Under the pieces are notes generated by a model. It searched no databases. It was not told the DNA's origin and saw only the letters and a list, made by a program, of their open reading frames with translations. A DNA stretch of 64,000 bases from Bacillota bacterium (GTDB taxonomy: Bacteria > Bacillota > Dehalobacteriia > UBA4068 > UBA4997): contig JAETNY010000010.1 in NCBI GenBank assembly GCA_021771915.1, forward strand, positions 33,319-97,318. Direction: 5' to 3'. This document shows positions 46,041 through 54,975 of the stretch, piece by piece (position 1 is the stretch's first letter; each line of letters opens with the position of its first letter). The position numbers and the translations under genes are program-made.

Positions 46041-46415
46041 ATGAAAGAATGTCTGTTAGTGGCGCTGGGCGGCGCGCTGGGGGCGGTTTTGCGTTATTTG
46101 ATAAGTCTGCTGCCGCTGGCCGGTCCAATTCCTCTGCTGACGTTGGGCATTAATGCGGCGGCGGCTTTGCTGATGGGATTTTTCAGCGGTTGGCTGGATT
46201 TTAACACTGTTCTGGGGACGGAGTTGGGATTGCTTTTGCGCGTCGGCTTTTGTGGTGGCTTTTCCACGCTTTCTCTTCTGGCGCTGGAGTTGGTGGATAT
46301 GGCGCAGGCGCAGCAGCTGCTGGCGGCGGCGGTTTATGTTTTGCTGACGCTGATTTTATGTATCGGCGGTATTGTTTTGGGCGAAAACCTGGCGACGGTG
46401 GTATTTAAGGGTTAA
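46041..46415 (+). CDS. crcB: Fluoride channel CrcB/Fluc
   Basis: A 124-residue four-helix membrane protein of the Fluc family, which exports fluoride as a dual-topology dimer. GGALGAVLRYLIS, TLGINAAAALLMGFFSG and GFCGGFSTLSLLALE are the usual motifs. It starts 12 nt after thiC; no fluoride riboswitch precedes it. Only one copy is present, consistent with a homodimer. Confidence 0.92.
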   Translation: MKECLLVALGGALGAVLRYLISLLPLAGPIPLLTLGINAAAALLMGFFSGWLDFNTVLGTELGLLLRVGFCGGFSTLSLLALELVDMAQAQQLLAAAVYVLLTLILCIGGIVLGENLATVVFKG

Positions 46416-46457
46416 AATATGTGATTTTACCAACGGCGCTATGCGCATGAGTAAAAA

Positions 46458-46486
46458 TTGGTTTGATATTTACTTTGGGTTATAAA
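46458..46486 (+). promoter_or_regulatory. Promoter next to the LysR start codon
   Basis: TTGGTT (46458-46463), 17 bp, TATAAA (46481-46486). Transcription would begin at about 46493-46495 and the ATG is at 46497, so the leader is only a few nucleotides long. Confidence 0.6.
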
Positions 46487-46496
46487 ATATAAGAGT

Positions 46497-47384
46497 ATGA
46501 AATTAAATAAAAATACTAATTTGCAGAAATATCTGGCGTTGCTGAAAACGGTGGAGTATAAAAGCTTTACTAAAGCGGCGGCGGAGTTAAAATGTTCGCA
46601 GTCCGGCATTAGCCGCATGATTGGCGATTTGGAGCATGAGTGGGGAGTGAACCTTCTGGCGCGCAGCCGAGCCGGTGTATATTTGACGGCGGAGGGGCAA
46701 AAGCTTCTGCCGTATGTACGGGCTGTTTATCAGCAGTGTGAGCGCTTGCAGACGCAGGTTGACGAACTGAACGGTTTGCAGTCCGGTTTAATTCGCATCG
46801 GCACTTTTTCCAGCGTGGCGACGCACTGGTTGCCGAACATTATCCGTGAATTTCAGAAAAATTACCCCAATATTGAATATGAATTTTTGTTGGGCGATTA
46901 TGATGAGATTGAAAACTGGATTTTAGATGGGCGTGTGGACTGCGGTTTTCTGCGTCTGCCGGTCAGCCAGGAACTGGAAACTCTGCTGCTGGCCCGGGAT
47001 AAGCATTTGGTTATTATGCCGGAAGGTCACCCCCTGGCGAACTGTGAGCGTTTTCCGCTGGCAGCACTGGCCGATTATCCCTTTATGCTTCAGCAAAGCG
47101 GCGAGTGTTCTGATGTTACGGAAATTTTGGCGCAACACAAAATTCGACCCAAGGTGCATTTAAGTACCTGGGACGATTATGTAATTATGTCGATGGTGGA
47201 AAACGGGCTGGGTATCAGTATTCTGCCGCAGCTGATTTTGGAGCGCGTACCTTATCGGCTGGTCTGCAAGGATTTGGAGGTTCCGGCCTGGCGCGATATT
47301 GTTTTTTGCGTGCACTCACGCGAGCAGGCGCCGCTGGCCGTCAAAAAATTTATGGAATATCTGGATTTTCGGGAGAGTATATAG
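46497..47384 (+). CDS. LysR-family transcriptional regulator
   Basis: A 295-residue LysR protein: winged helix at about 8-67 (YLALLKTVEYKSFTKAAAELKCSQSGISRMIGDLE) and a periplasmic-binding-like effector domain from about 95 (IRIGTFSSVATHWLPNIIREFQKNYPNIEYE). No Shine-Dalgarno sequence precedes the ATG, and the promoter nearly touches it. No divergent target gene exists; the gene upstream (crcB) runs in the same direction. Effector and targets unknown. Confidence 0.92.
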   Translation: MKLNKNTNLQKYLALLKTVEYKSFTKAAAELKCSQSGISRMIGDLEHEWGVNLLARSRAGVYLTAEGQKLLPYVRAVYQQCERLQTQVDELNGLQSGLIRIGTFSSVATHWLPNIIREFQKNYPNIEYEFLLGDYDEIENWILDGRVDCGFLRLPVSQELETLLLARDKHLVIMPEGHPLANCERFPLAALADYPFMLQQSGECSDVTEILAQHKIRPKVHLSTWDDYVIMSMVENGLGISILPQLILERVPYRLVCKDLEVPAWRDIVFCVHSREQAPLAVKKFMEYLDFRESI

Positions 47385-47432
47385 GCTCCGATTTATAATG
47401 AATAAATGTAAGGAAACGATTTTTGTCAATAG

Positions 47433-47468
47433 TAAACCCCCTGCAATTTGATTTTGCAGGGGGTTAAT
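47433..47468. terminator. Bidirectional terminator between lysR and panB
   Basis: AAACCCCCTGCAA pairs with TTGCAGGGGGTT around TTTGATT. It lies between the convergent genes. Confidence 0.88.
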
Positions 47469-47480
47469 GTTTTATTTTGT

Positions 47481-48320
47481 TTAATAAAGTCGCGGTAAAA
47501 TTTCTTCCGCATTTTTCAGGCCGAAAGAGTGGGCTTCATCAGGAAAAGAGCCGTCTTTGACCTCCTTAACGTAATCAGCCATAGCCTGAGTGATGAGCGC
47601 GCCGGCTTCAGCATATTTTTTGACGAATTTGGGGCAGAATTTATCATACATGCCAGCCATATCATACCAGACCAGAACCTGACCGGTGCAGCCGTTGCCA
47701 GCGCCGATACCAATCGTTGGTACGGTCAGGGCTTCTGTAATTTTGGCGGCCAGGGGTGTGGGTACACATTCCATTAAAACCTGTACTGCGCCGGCAGCCT
47801 CCAGTTTTTTGGCGTTGTCCAGCAGCTTTTGGGCTGCTTCCACGCTTTTGCCCTGAACACCGAAATTGCCCATTTGGGCAATTTTCTGCGGCGTCATGCC
47901 AATGTGAGCCATAACTGGCACGGATGCGGCTGTTATGGCTTTAATTAACTCCGCACGTTCCGCGCCGCCCTCAAGCTTAACGCCATCGCAGCCGGTTTCC
48001 TTAAGGATACGGATTGCATTGCGCACGCCCTCTTCAATGGAAACTTCATAGGAGCCAAAGGGCATATCTGTGATGATGCAGGTGTTAGGCGCGCCGCGGC
48101 GCACCGCTTTGGTATGATAAATCATTTCGTCCATGGTTGCTGGCAGCGTTGTATCATTACCCTGAACCACATTGCTCAGTGAATCGCCGACCAGAATGAT
48201 ATCCACACCAGCCTTTTCGGCCATGCTGGAACTGGCATAATCATAGGCGGTGAGCATGGCAATTTTCTCACCTGCTTCTTTCATTTTTTGCATTTTCGGC
48301 CAAGTTTGTTTTTCGCTCAT
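47481..48320 (-). CDS. panB: 3-methyl-2-oxobutanoate hydroxymethyltransferase (pantothenate pathway)
   Basis: First enzyme of pantothenate synthesis: adds a hydroxymethyl group from methylene-tetrahydrofolate to alpha-ketoisovalerate. The 279 residues hold ITMLTAYDY-type start (here IAMLTAYDYASSSMAEKAG), the metal-ligand region LVGDSLSNVVQGNDTTLPATMDEM, DMPFGSYEVS, VKLEGG, PVMAHIGMTPQ and the IGIGAGNGCTGQVLVWYD motif. It is monocistronic with its own promoter; panC and panD are not in the window. Confidence 0.96.
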   Translation of the reverse strand: MSEKQTWPKMQKMKEAGEKIAMLTAYDYASSSMAEKAGVDIILVGDSLSNVVQGNDTTLPATMDEMIYHTKAVRRGAPNTCIITDMPFGSYEVSIEEGVRNAIRILKETGCDGVKLEGGAERAELIKAITAASVPVMAHIGMTPQKIAQMGNFGVQGKSVEAAQKLLDNAKKLEAAGAVQVLMECVPTPLAAKITEALTVPTIGIGAGNGCTGQVLVWYDMAGMYDKFCPKFVKKYAEAGALITQAMADYVKEVKDGSFPDEAHSFGLKNAEEILPRLY

Positions 48321-48389
48321 TTTGGGTTTCCCCCTTTTGTTTTTTGCTGACCCTCTTAAACTTAAGACAGGCCGCGGATATTATACCTA

Positions 48390-48418
48390 ATTTTAATACT
48401 TCCCCAGAGTATAGTCAA
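48390..48418 (-). promoter_or_regulatory. panB promoter
   Basis: Minus strand TTGACT (48418-48413), 17 bp, TAAAAT (48395-48390). An inverted repeat AGCTTTTT/AAAAAGCT at about 48418-48447 lies just upstream of the -35 and may end the amidase transcript. Confidence 0.75.
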
Positions 48419-48452
48419 GCTTTTTTAATTGAAAAATGGAAAAAGCTGCCGT

Positions 48453-50405
48453 TTAATCCTCTATTGTTCGGATAACCACGGAGCGCTCGGCGGCCTCCCA
48501 GCTGACGGAGCAGCCAAAACCCTCGGAGATGGCGCGCAGCGGCACCAGTACCCGGCCGTCGACAATGGTAGCTGGCGTGGCGAGGGTTGCGGTGTGCGTC
48601 TGGCCGGCTTTCGTTATTTGCAGTTCCTGCGAGTTTAAGGCCAGATACAGGCGGATATCCGCCGCCGGTTTGTTGGCGGTTAAATCCTTGGTTTCATTAT
48701 TCCAGACCACTTGTGCGTCCAGCGCCTCAAAGATAACGCGCAGCGGCACCAGTGTGGCGTTATTCTGAATAATGGGCTGAACGTCAAATTGCAGCGGCTG
48801 ACCGTCCAGATAAACGGTGATAGGTCGGTTGGCCGGGTCAGAGCTGACGGCCTGCCCCATAGTGCTGACGGCAAAGCTATCCGCCGTGTTGCCGGCGGCA
48901 AGAGTCAGAATATATTCAGCCGCCGCGCGGCCAACGGCTTCGCCAAATTTTTGCTGATAATCGCTTTGTATCATCATTTCATAATCGGCCGGGTTGCTGA
49001 TAAAGGCATTTTCAATCAACAGTGCCGGAGTGTTCTCAATTCGCGTCAGCGCCAGATTGGAAATCTGCGGTTTGGTTTGATTAAGAGCAGTGTATTGGCT
49101 GACACGCTCAGTTATGAAGCTGGCGGCGTTATAAGCGCCGGGGTATGTGTAATAGCTGCGCAGACCGCGGATATTACCATAATCAGCGGTTTCGGCAATC
49201 GAATTGGAGTGTATGGAAATGGCCAAATCCGGTTTATGCTCCAAAATCTGGCTGACGCGCGCGGCCAGACTGCTTTCCGTATCGTCCGTTCTGGTCATGA
49301 TGACGGTAGCGCCGCGGCTTTCCAAATAATCTTTGGCGTAGTTGGTGATAACCAGATTAATATTTTTTTCCAGAGGGCCGGCGGAAGCTGGCGGGCCGCT
49401 GGCTCCGCCGTCGTTGCCGCCGTGACCGGCGTCCAGCAGGATAACAGCGCCGGTTAAATCGCCGGCTGCGGCGTTGGCCAGAACAGGCGGCTGCTTTAAG
49501 CCCAGCACGATAAATCCATCGCGAAATTCTACATAATAGCCGTTAACCATGGCTCCGCTTTTGAGGTTGAAAATATACTGAACCGCGTTCTCGCCGGCGC
49601 TTTGAACCTGAATATCGCTGAACAGCGGATTATCGGCATAAACCGGCTGGCAGGCGTTGCTGCTGTCATATAAAGTAAAGCGTACCTGATTTTGGTCGAT
49701 TTCCGTCTTGTAAAGCGCGTTGACATCGGCTTTGAAGTTAACCTCTGTGCAGTTTTGGGCGGTGCGCGGCGTTATGGTGAGGCTGGTAATGCGGTTGCCG
49801 GACGGTTCGTTTTCCGTAGCCAGCAGGCTGACATTGTTTTTGTAAATGAAAGTGCGGTCAGCCAGACAATAGTAATCGCCGTATTCGCCGATAATGCGGC
49901 TGGTGGTGCCTTTGGCCAGCGCATTCAGCAGATTTTGAGATTTATCGGCCTGCGCGCGGTGGGTGATGTTGTTGCTTTTTACGGTTCCCCAGCGCGAATT
50001 CTCATAAAATTTGACGTTATCCCAGCTGAAGCCGCCTCCCGTGCTGCCTGAACTGCCAGAGCCGCCGCCGGTGCGGTTGATGGTGATGGAGCGTGTCTGC
50101 TCGCCCTGGCTGAAAGTGAAAGTGTTCTCGCCAATCTGTAAGTTGACATAGACGCTGAAAAAGCCATGCGCCGTATACTCCAGCGGCTGGCCGTTCAGGT
50201 AGAGCGGCTGCGTCCAATCGCAGGCTCCCAGTATGCTGACCTGTTCTGATGATGTTTTGTAGTTGTTGGCCGGCGCGCTGATAATAATGCGCTGGGGGTT
50301 CTCATAAAGCATATAGGCCCGGGCGCTTTGCGGCGTGAGCAGAAACAGGGTTAAGAATAAAAACAGAAAGGTCAGAATAAATAGATTTTGTTTTGATTTG
50401 CACAT
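48453..50405 (-). CDS. Secreted N-acetylmuramoyl-L-alanine amidase with copper-amine-oxidase-like domains
   Basis: A 650-residue exported protein with a signal peptide (about 1-30). A beta-rich N-terminal part contains a G/S-rich linker at about 112-126 and an SH3-like region at 130-195. The Amidase_3 catalytic domain lies at about 312-490: zinc ligands in LLDAGHGGNDGG, a glutamate in LEKNINL, histidine in ISIHSNS, and the catalytic glutamate in IENAFISN. The C-terminus carries stalk-type copper amine oxidase N-terminal repeats (VPLRVIFEALDAQVVWNNETK, VPLRAISEGFGCSVSWEAAER), common in Clostridia surface proteins. It is 18 nt after the DNA glycosylase gene and shares its transcript. Confidence 0.93.
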   Translation of the reverse strand: MCKSKQNLFILTFLFLFLTLFLLTPQSARAYMLYENPQRIIISAPANNYKTSSEQVSILGACDWTQPLYLNGQPLEYTAHGFFSVYVNLQIGENTFTFSQGEQTRSITINRTGGGSGSSGSTGGGFSWDNVKFYENSRWGTVKSNNITHRAQADKSQNLLNALAKGTTSRIIGEYGDYYCLADRTFIYKNNVSLLATENEPSGNRITSLTITPRTAQNCTEVNFKADVNALYKTEIDQNQVRFTLYDSSNACQPVYADNPLFSDIQVQSAGENAVQYIFNLKSGAMVNGYYVEFRDGFIVLGLKQPPVLANAAAGDLTGAVILLDAGHGGNDGGASGPPASAGPLEKNINLVITNYAKDYLESRGATVIMTRTDDTESSLAARVSQILEHKPDLAISIHSNSIAETADYGNIRGLRSYYTYPGAYNAASFITERVSQYTALNQTKPQISNLALTRIENTPALLIENAFISNPADYEMMIQSDYQQKFGEAVGRAAAEYILTLAAGNTADSFAVSTMGQAVSSDPANRPITVYLDGQPLQFDVQPIIQNNATLVPLRVIFEALDAQVVWNNETKDLTANKPAADIRLYLALNSQELQITKAGQTHTATLATPATIVDGRVLVPLRAISEGFGCSVSWEAAERSVVIRTIED

Positions 50406-50423
50406 AAATAATCTCCTTTTTAA

Positions 50424-50927
50424 CTATACACTAACTAATATCTTTTGATAGGCGGCTTGTAGCTGGGCGTTGCTCCAGCGGCGGTTGGCCGGGCTGGTTG
50501 AGGGCAGCATCTGCGCCGGCAGACCGGTTTGTGGCAGACAAAGTTTCTGATACAGGCTGTATGCTTTGGCGCCGGTACAGAATACGGCCTGAATTTGCGT
50601 TTGCGCCAACAGGCTGGCAATATCGTTTGGCTGTGGCTGAGTGATAGAAGCGTCTGAGGCGCCGGCAATCTGACAGCTGGCCAGAACGTCCCAGAGCGCC
50701 AGCCGGTGTTTGAGAAGCATGGCCTTTTTGGCGGCAATATTATCTCTGGCCGGCACCGGTTCATTCAGCACTGCGGCCAGCGTTGGCCAGAAACGATTTT
50801 GTGGGTGGCCGTAAAAAAAGCCCTGCGCGCGTGATTTGGGCGAAGGCAGGCTCCCCAGCAGCAACACGCGTGAGTTTGCGGCAAACACTGGCGGAATATC
50901 ATGAACAATCAGCTGTTTATCCGGCAT
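50424..50927 (-). CDS. DNA-deoxyinosine (hypoxanthine-DNA) glycosylase, uracil-DNA glycosylase superfamily
   Basis: A 167-residue single-domain protein. RVLLLGSLPSPKSRAQGFFYGHPQNRFWPTLA is the active-site segment of the MUG-like branch that removes deoxyinosine, and LPSTSPANRRWS matches the conserved second motif of the superfamily. ALWDVLASCQIAGASDASI is also typical. It starts base excision repair of deaminated adenine. Its own promoter lies at 50966-50994, and AAGGAGG precedes the start. The family is clear; the preferred base is by analogy. Confidence 0.85.
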   Translation of the reverse strand: MPDKQLIVHDIPPVFAANSRVLLLGSLPSPKSRAQGFFYGHPQNRFWPTLAAVLNEPVPARDNIAAKKAMLLKHRLALWDVLASCQIAGASDASITQPQPNDIASLLAQTQIQAVFCTGAKAYSLYQKLCLPQTGLPAQMLPSTSPANRRWSNAQLQAAYQKILVSV

Positions 50928-50965
50928 GGATTACCTCCTTATCAGGGAAATGAACAATATAAATA

Positions 50966-50994
50966 ATTATAGCATATTTTATTGGATTAAGCAA
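50966..50994 (-). promoter_or_regulatory. Promoter of the glycosylase-amidase operon
   Basis: Minus strand TTGCTT (50994-50989), 17 bp, TATAAT (50971-50966), with TGC before the -10. Confidence 0.8.
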
Positions 50995-51085
50995 TTATTT
51001 TTAAATTTTATGGTTTAAATGGCGGCCGGTTTGCCCATAATTTAAAAAAATATACTTATATCTGCAAAAAACTTGCTGTAAGATA

Positions 51086-51114
51086 TTGACTGTTTACTTA
51101 TATAATGGTATAAT
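51086..51114 (+). promoter_or_regulatory. rpoBC promoter
   Basis: TTGACT (51086-51091), 17 bp, TATAAT (51109-51114). It yields a leader of about 270 nt before the rpoB start. Confidence 0.85.
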
Positions 51115-51392
51115 AGATTACTGATATAATTGCTTGAATTGTCAGCCGAGTTGACTTTAGATATATAATGCACCAAATAAGACTTTAGAAGATAAGACTG
51201 ATGAAATAAAAAGATTTACCGATAGGGGAAATCACGATTAATATTATAGTTTTTAGCAAATTGAGATAAGGCGTAAGCGACAAAAATGGTGGACGAGGTT
51301 TGTTTCGTTGCACCAGTTTTGTCTTGTTTATGTTTCTGCTTTTTTTTGCTTTGATAACTCGTTGTTTAAGAATTTTTGGAGAGGTGAAAATT
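51115..51392 (+). other. Long untranslated leader of rpoB
   Basis: About 278 nt, AT-rich. One hairpin candidate pairs GGTG and ACGA (51287-51297) with TCGT and GCACC (51305-51315). No ribosomal-protein L10 leader or known riboswitch is recognised, and rplJ/rplL, the usual upstream neighbours, are absent. A frame open from 51300 encodes no conserved RpoB sequence before 51393. Confidence 0.45.
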
Positions 51393-54300
51393 TTGGAAAC
51401 AACCAACGGCGGCACTATTCGTGCAAGAAGAAGCTATGCCAGAAACCAGCAGATTATGAAGATGCCCAATCTGATTGACGTGCAGCGAGATTCCTATAAG
51501 TGGTTTTTGGAGCATGGCTTGCATGAGATTTTTGAGGATGTTTTCCCTATTCAGGACTTTACAGGTAGTTTGGTGCTGGAATATGTGGGCTATTCTCTGG
51601 GCAAGCCCAAGTATGAACTGGACGAATGTGAGGAACGTGACGTTAGTTATGCCGCGCCGCTTAAGGTGGGCGTACGTTTGATTAATAAGGAAACGGGCGA
51701 ATTAAAAGAACAGGACGTTTTCATGGGCGATTTTCCCTTGATGACGGAAAATGGTACTTTTGTTATCAACGGCGCTAAACGTGTTGTGGTTAGCCAGCTG
51801 GTACGTTCCCCCGGGGCTTATTTCAGTTCAGAAATGGATTTGAACGGCGTAAAACTGTTTGGTTCTACTTTAATTCCCAATCGCGGCGCCTGGCTGGAGT
51901 TTGAAAGCGATGCTTCCGGCTGTGTTTTTGTGCGCATTGACCGTATGCGTAAATTCCCGGCGACTATTTTAATTCGCTCATTGGGCTATGAAACCAATGA
52001 GGAAATATTGACGTTGTTTAACGACCATGAGGCGATTGCCAAAACTCTGGAGAAAGACCCGGCGGAGAATGTTAATCAGGCATTGCTGGAAATTTACCGC
52101 CGTCTGCGTCCGGGAGAGCCGCCGACGGTTGATTCGGCGCGTTCTTTGCTGCATGGCTTTTTCTTTGACCATAAGCGTTATGACCTGGGCAATGTTGGCC
52201 GTTATAAGGTGGAGAAAAAGCTGAAGAACGGTATTGGCCGTTTCCAGCGCGAGGACGGTCTGGTTTGGAATGATGAGCGGCAGGCTTATATTGATGGTGA
52301 ACTTTCCAATCCGCGTTTGTCTAACCGTTTTATTCGTCATTTGACCCAGATTGATATTGTCAGCTTTTTGAATTATTTTCTGGAGGTTATGGACGGCTTG
52401 CATGAGCCGGACGATATTGACCATTTGGGCAATCGTCGTTTGCGCTCGGTGGGCGAGTTGCTGCAAAATCAGTTCCGTATTGGTCTGGCCCGTATGGAGC
52501 GCGTGGTGAAAGAGCGCATGACCATTCAGGATACGGAAGCTATTACGCCGCAGATGCTGGTGAATATTCGCCCTGTACAGGCGGCAATTAAGGAGTTTTT
52601 TGGCTCCTCACAGCTTTCCCAGTTTATGGACCAGAACAATCCGCTGGCCGAGTTGACGCATAAACGCCGTCTTTCTGCTTTGGGGCCTGGTGGTCTTTCC
52701 CGTGACCGTGCCGGTTTTGAGGTGCGCGACGTACACCACAGCCATTACGGCCGTATGTGTCCGATTGAAACGCCTGAAGGCCCGAACATTGGTCTGATTG
52801 GCTCGCTGGCTATTTATGCCCGTATTAATGAATATGGCTTTATTGAAACTCCTTATCGCAAGGTAGAGAATTGTCAGGTTTTGGATCAGATTGATTATCT
52901 GGTGGCTGATGAAGAAGATAAATATGTTATTGCGCAGGCTAATGAGCCGGTGGACGATGAGGGGCGTTTTATCAATCAGCGTGTAAACGCCCGGCATGCT
53001 AATGATATTTTTGTGGCGGCGGCCGAGGACGTTAATTATATGGACGTTAGCGCCCAGCAGCTTATTTCTGTGGCGACGGCCTTAATTCCTTTCCTGGAGC
53101 ATGACGACGCCAACCGCGCTTTGATGGGGGCGAACATGCAGCGTCAGGCGGTGCCGCTGCTGGTGACGGAAGCGCCGTTTGTCGGCACCGGTATGGAGAT
53201 TAAAGCCGGTATGGACTCCGGTGTTTGTGAAATTGCCCGTATGGACGGTATTATTAGCCGGGTTTGCGGCGATGAAATTGTGCTGCGCAGTGATGATGGC
53301 AAGATAGAAACGCATCATTTGCAGAAGTTTAAGCGTTCCAATCAGGGTACCTGCGTGAACCAGAAGCCGATTGTTCGCGTGGGACAGCGCGTTAATGCCG
53401 GCGACCCGATTGCAGACGGTCCTTCCACTGACCATGGTGAACTTTCTTTGGGACGCAACGCGTTGGTGGCATTTATGACCTGGGAGGGTTATAACTATGA
53501 GGACGCGGTTCTGCTTAGTGAAGAACTGGTTAAAAATGACGTTTATACTTCTATTCATATTGAAGAATATGAATGTGACGCTCGCGATACCAAACTGGGG
53601 CCGGAGGAAATTACCCGGGAAATCCCCAACGTGGGCGATGATATATTGAAAGATTTGGACGAAAACGGTATTATCCGCATTGGCGCTGAGGTGCGCCCGG
53701 GCGATATTCTGGTTGGTAAGGTAACTCCGAAGGGTGAAACCGAACTGACGGCGGAAGAACGTCTGCTGCGCGCTATCTTTGGCGAAAAGGCGCGCGAGGT
53801 GCGCGATACCTCCCTGCGTGTGCCGCATGGCGAAGCGGGTATGATTGTGGACGTTAAGACTTTTGACGCGGCGCGCGGCGATGAACTGCCGCCGGGCGTG
53901 CATCATCTGGTACGCATTTATATTGCTCAGAAGCGTAAGATTTCAGTTGGCGATAAAATGGCTGGTCGTCACGGTAACAAGGGTGTTGTTTCCCGGGTTC
54001 TGCCGCAGGAGGATATGCCTTTCCTGCCGGACGGCACGCCTGTGCAGATTGTGTTGAACCCTCTGGGCGTACCTTCCCGTATGAACATCGGCCAGATTTT
54101 GGAAACCCACTTGGGCATGGCCGCCAAACGGCTGGGTCTGCATGTGGCTACACCGGTTTTTGACGGCGCGAATGATAATGATATTGCGGCAATCCTGGCC
54201 GAGGCCGGTATGCGTGAGGACGCGAAAACTATCCTTTATGACGGCCGCACCGGCGAGCCGTTTGACAGCCCGGTGACGGTGGGTTATATGTATTATCTGA

Positions 54301-54935
54301 AGCTGCACCATCTGGTTGACGATAAAATTCATGCCCGTTCCACCGGTCCTTACTCTCTGGTAACGCAGCAGCCGTTGGGCGGCAAGGCGCAGTTTGGCGG
54401 TCAGCGTTTTGGTGAGATGGAGGTTTGGGCGCTGGAGGCTTATGGTGCGGCTTACACCTTGCAGGAAATTCTGACGGTTAAATCTGACGATATTACCGGA
54501 CGCGTGCGCACTTATGAAGCGATTGTTAAAGGTGAAAATGTGCCGGAGCCGGGTATTCCCGAATCCTTTAAGGTATTAATCCGTGAGTTGCAGAGTCTTT
54601 GTCTGGGCGTGGATATACTGGATAAGAATAATCAGGTTGTAGATATTCGCGAGGAGGACGAATACAGCGACAATGTGGCTGAAACGGCCAGAGAACTGGA
54701 TTTGGATATCGGCCAGCAGGGCGATAGCATGTCTGATATTGAAGAATCCGGCGAATATGATGATTATGACGACTATGATGATGAGGTTGATATTGACAGC
54801 ATGCCGACGGCCAGTGAACTGGATAAACTGGAAAAGGAACTGGTGCAGTACAAGGTTTCTGAGAGTTCAACCGATCTGAGTGATTTGGATAAGCTTGATG
54901 TTCCCGATGATTACCCTCTGGATTTGGACGATTGA
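51393..54935 (+). CDS. rpoB: RNA polymerase beta subunit
   Basis: Catalytic subunit of RNA polymerase, 1180 residues. The rifampicin region reads [27 protein letters not shown], with no common resistance substitution visible. [17 protein letters not shown], the [13 protein letters not shown] segment and the C-terminal [54 protein letters not shown] clamp region are intact. Start: TTG 51393, 8 nt after GGAGAGG; GTG 51384 overlaps the ribosome site. The C-terminus carries an acidic, tyrosine-spaced tail ([13 protein letters not shown]). rpoC follows 40 nt later. Confidence 0.97.
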   Translation: METTNGGTIRARRSYARNQQIMKMPNLIDVQRDSYKWFLEHGLHEIFEDVFPIQDFTGSLVLEYVGYSLGKPKYELDECEERDVSYAAPLKVGVRLINKETGELKEQDVFMGDFPLMTENGTFVINGAKRVVVSQLVRSPGAYFSSEMDLNGVKLFGSTLIPNRGAWLEFESDASGCVFVRIDRMRKFPATILIRSLGYETNEEILTLFNDHEAIAKTLEKDPAENVNQALLEIYRRLRPGEPPTVDSARSLLHGFFFDHKRYDLGNVGRYKVEKKLKNGIGRFQREDGLVWNDERQAYIDGELSNPRLSNRFIRHLTQIDIVSFLNYFLEVMDGLHEPDDIDHLGNRRLRSVGELLQNQFRIGLARMERVVKERMTIQDTEAITPQMLVNIRPVQAAIKEFFGSSQLSQFMDQNNPLAELTHKRRLSALGPGGLSRDRAGFEVRDVHHSHYGRMCPIETPEGPNIGLIGSLAIYARINEYGFIETPYRKVENCQVLDQIDYLVADEEDKYVIAQANEPVDDEGRFINQRVNARHANDIFVAAAEDVNYMDVSAQQLISVATALIPFLEHDDANRALMGANMQRQAVPLLVTEAPFVGTGMEIKAGMDSGVCEIARMDGIISRVCGDEIVLRSDDGKIETHHLQKFKRSNQGTCVNQKPIVRVGQRVNAGDPIADGPSTDHGELSLGRNALVAFMTWEGYNYEDAVLLSEELVKNDVYTSIHIEEYECDARDTKLGPEEITREIPNVGDDILKDLDENGIIRIGAEVRPGDILVGKVTPKGETELTAEERLLRAIFGEKAREVRDTSLRVPHGEAGMIVDVKTFDAARGDELPPGVHHLVRIYIAQKRKISVGDKMAGRHGNKGVVSRVLPQEDMPFLPDGTPVQIVLNPLGVPSRMNIGQILETHLGMAAKRLGLHVATPVFDGANDNDIAAILAEAGMREDAKTILYDGRTGEPFDSPVTVGYMYYLKLHHLVDDKIHARSTGPYSLVTQQPLGGKAQFGGQRFGEMEVWALEAYGAAYTLQEILTVKSDDITGRVRTYEAIVKGENVPEPGIPESFKVLIRELQSLCLGVDILDKNNQVVDIREEDEYSDNVAETARELDLDIGQQGDSMSDIEESGEYDDYDDYDDEVDIDSMPTASELDKLEKELVQYKVSESSTDLSDLDKLDVPDDYPLDLDD

Positions 54936-54975
54936 TTGAGAACAGACGGGTAGGGTTTTGAGAGGAGGAGAGCCT

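Noticed and set aside
51300..51392. Upstream extension of rpoB by 31 residues
   Set aside because: It lacks a ribosome site and conserved sequence; TTG 51393 has both the right spacing and the right N-terminus.
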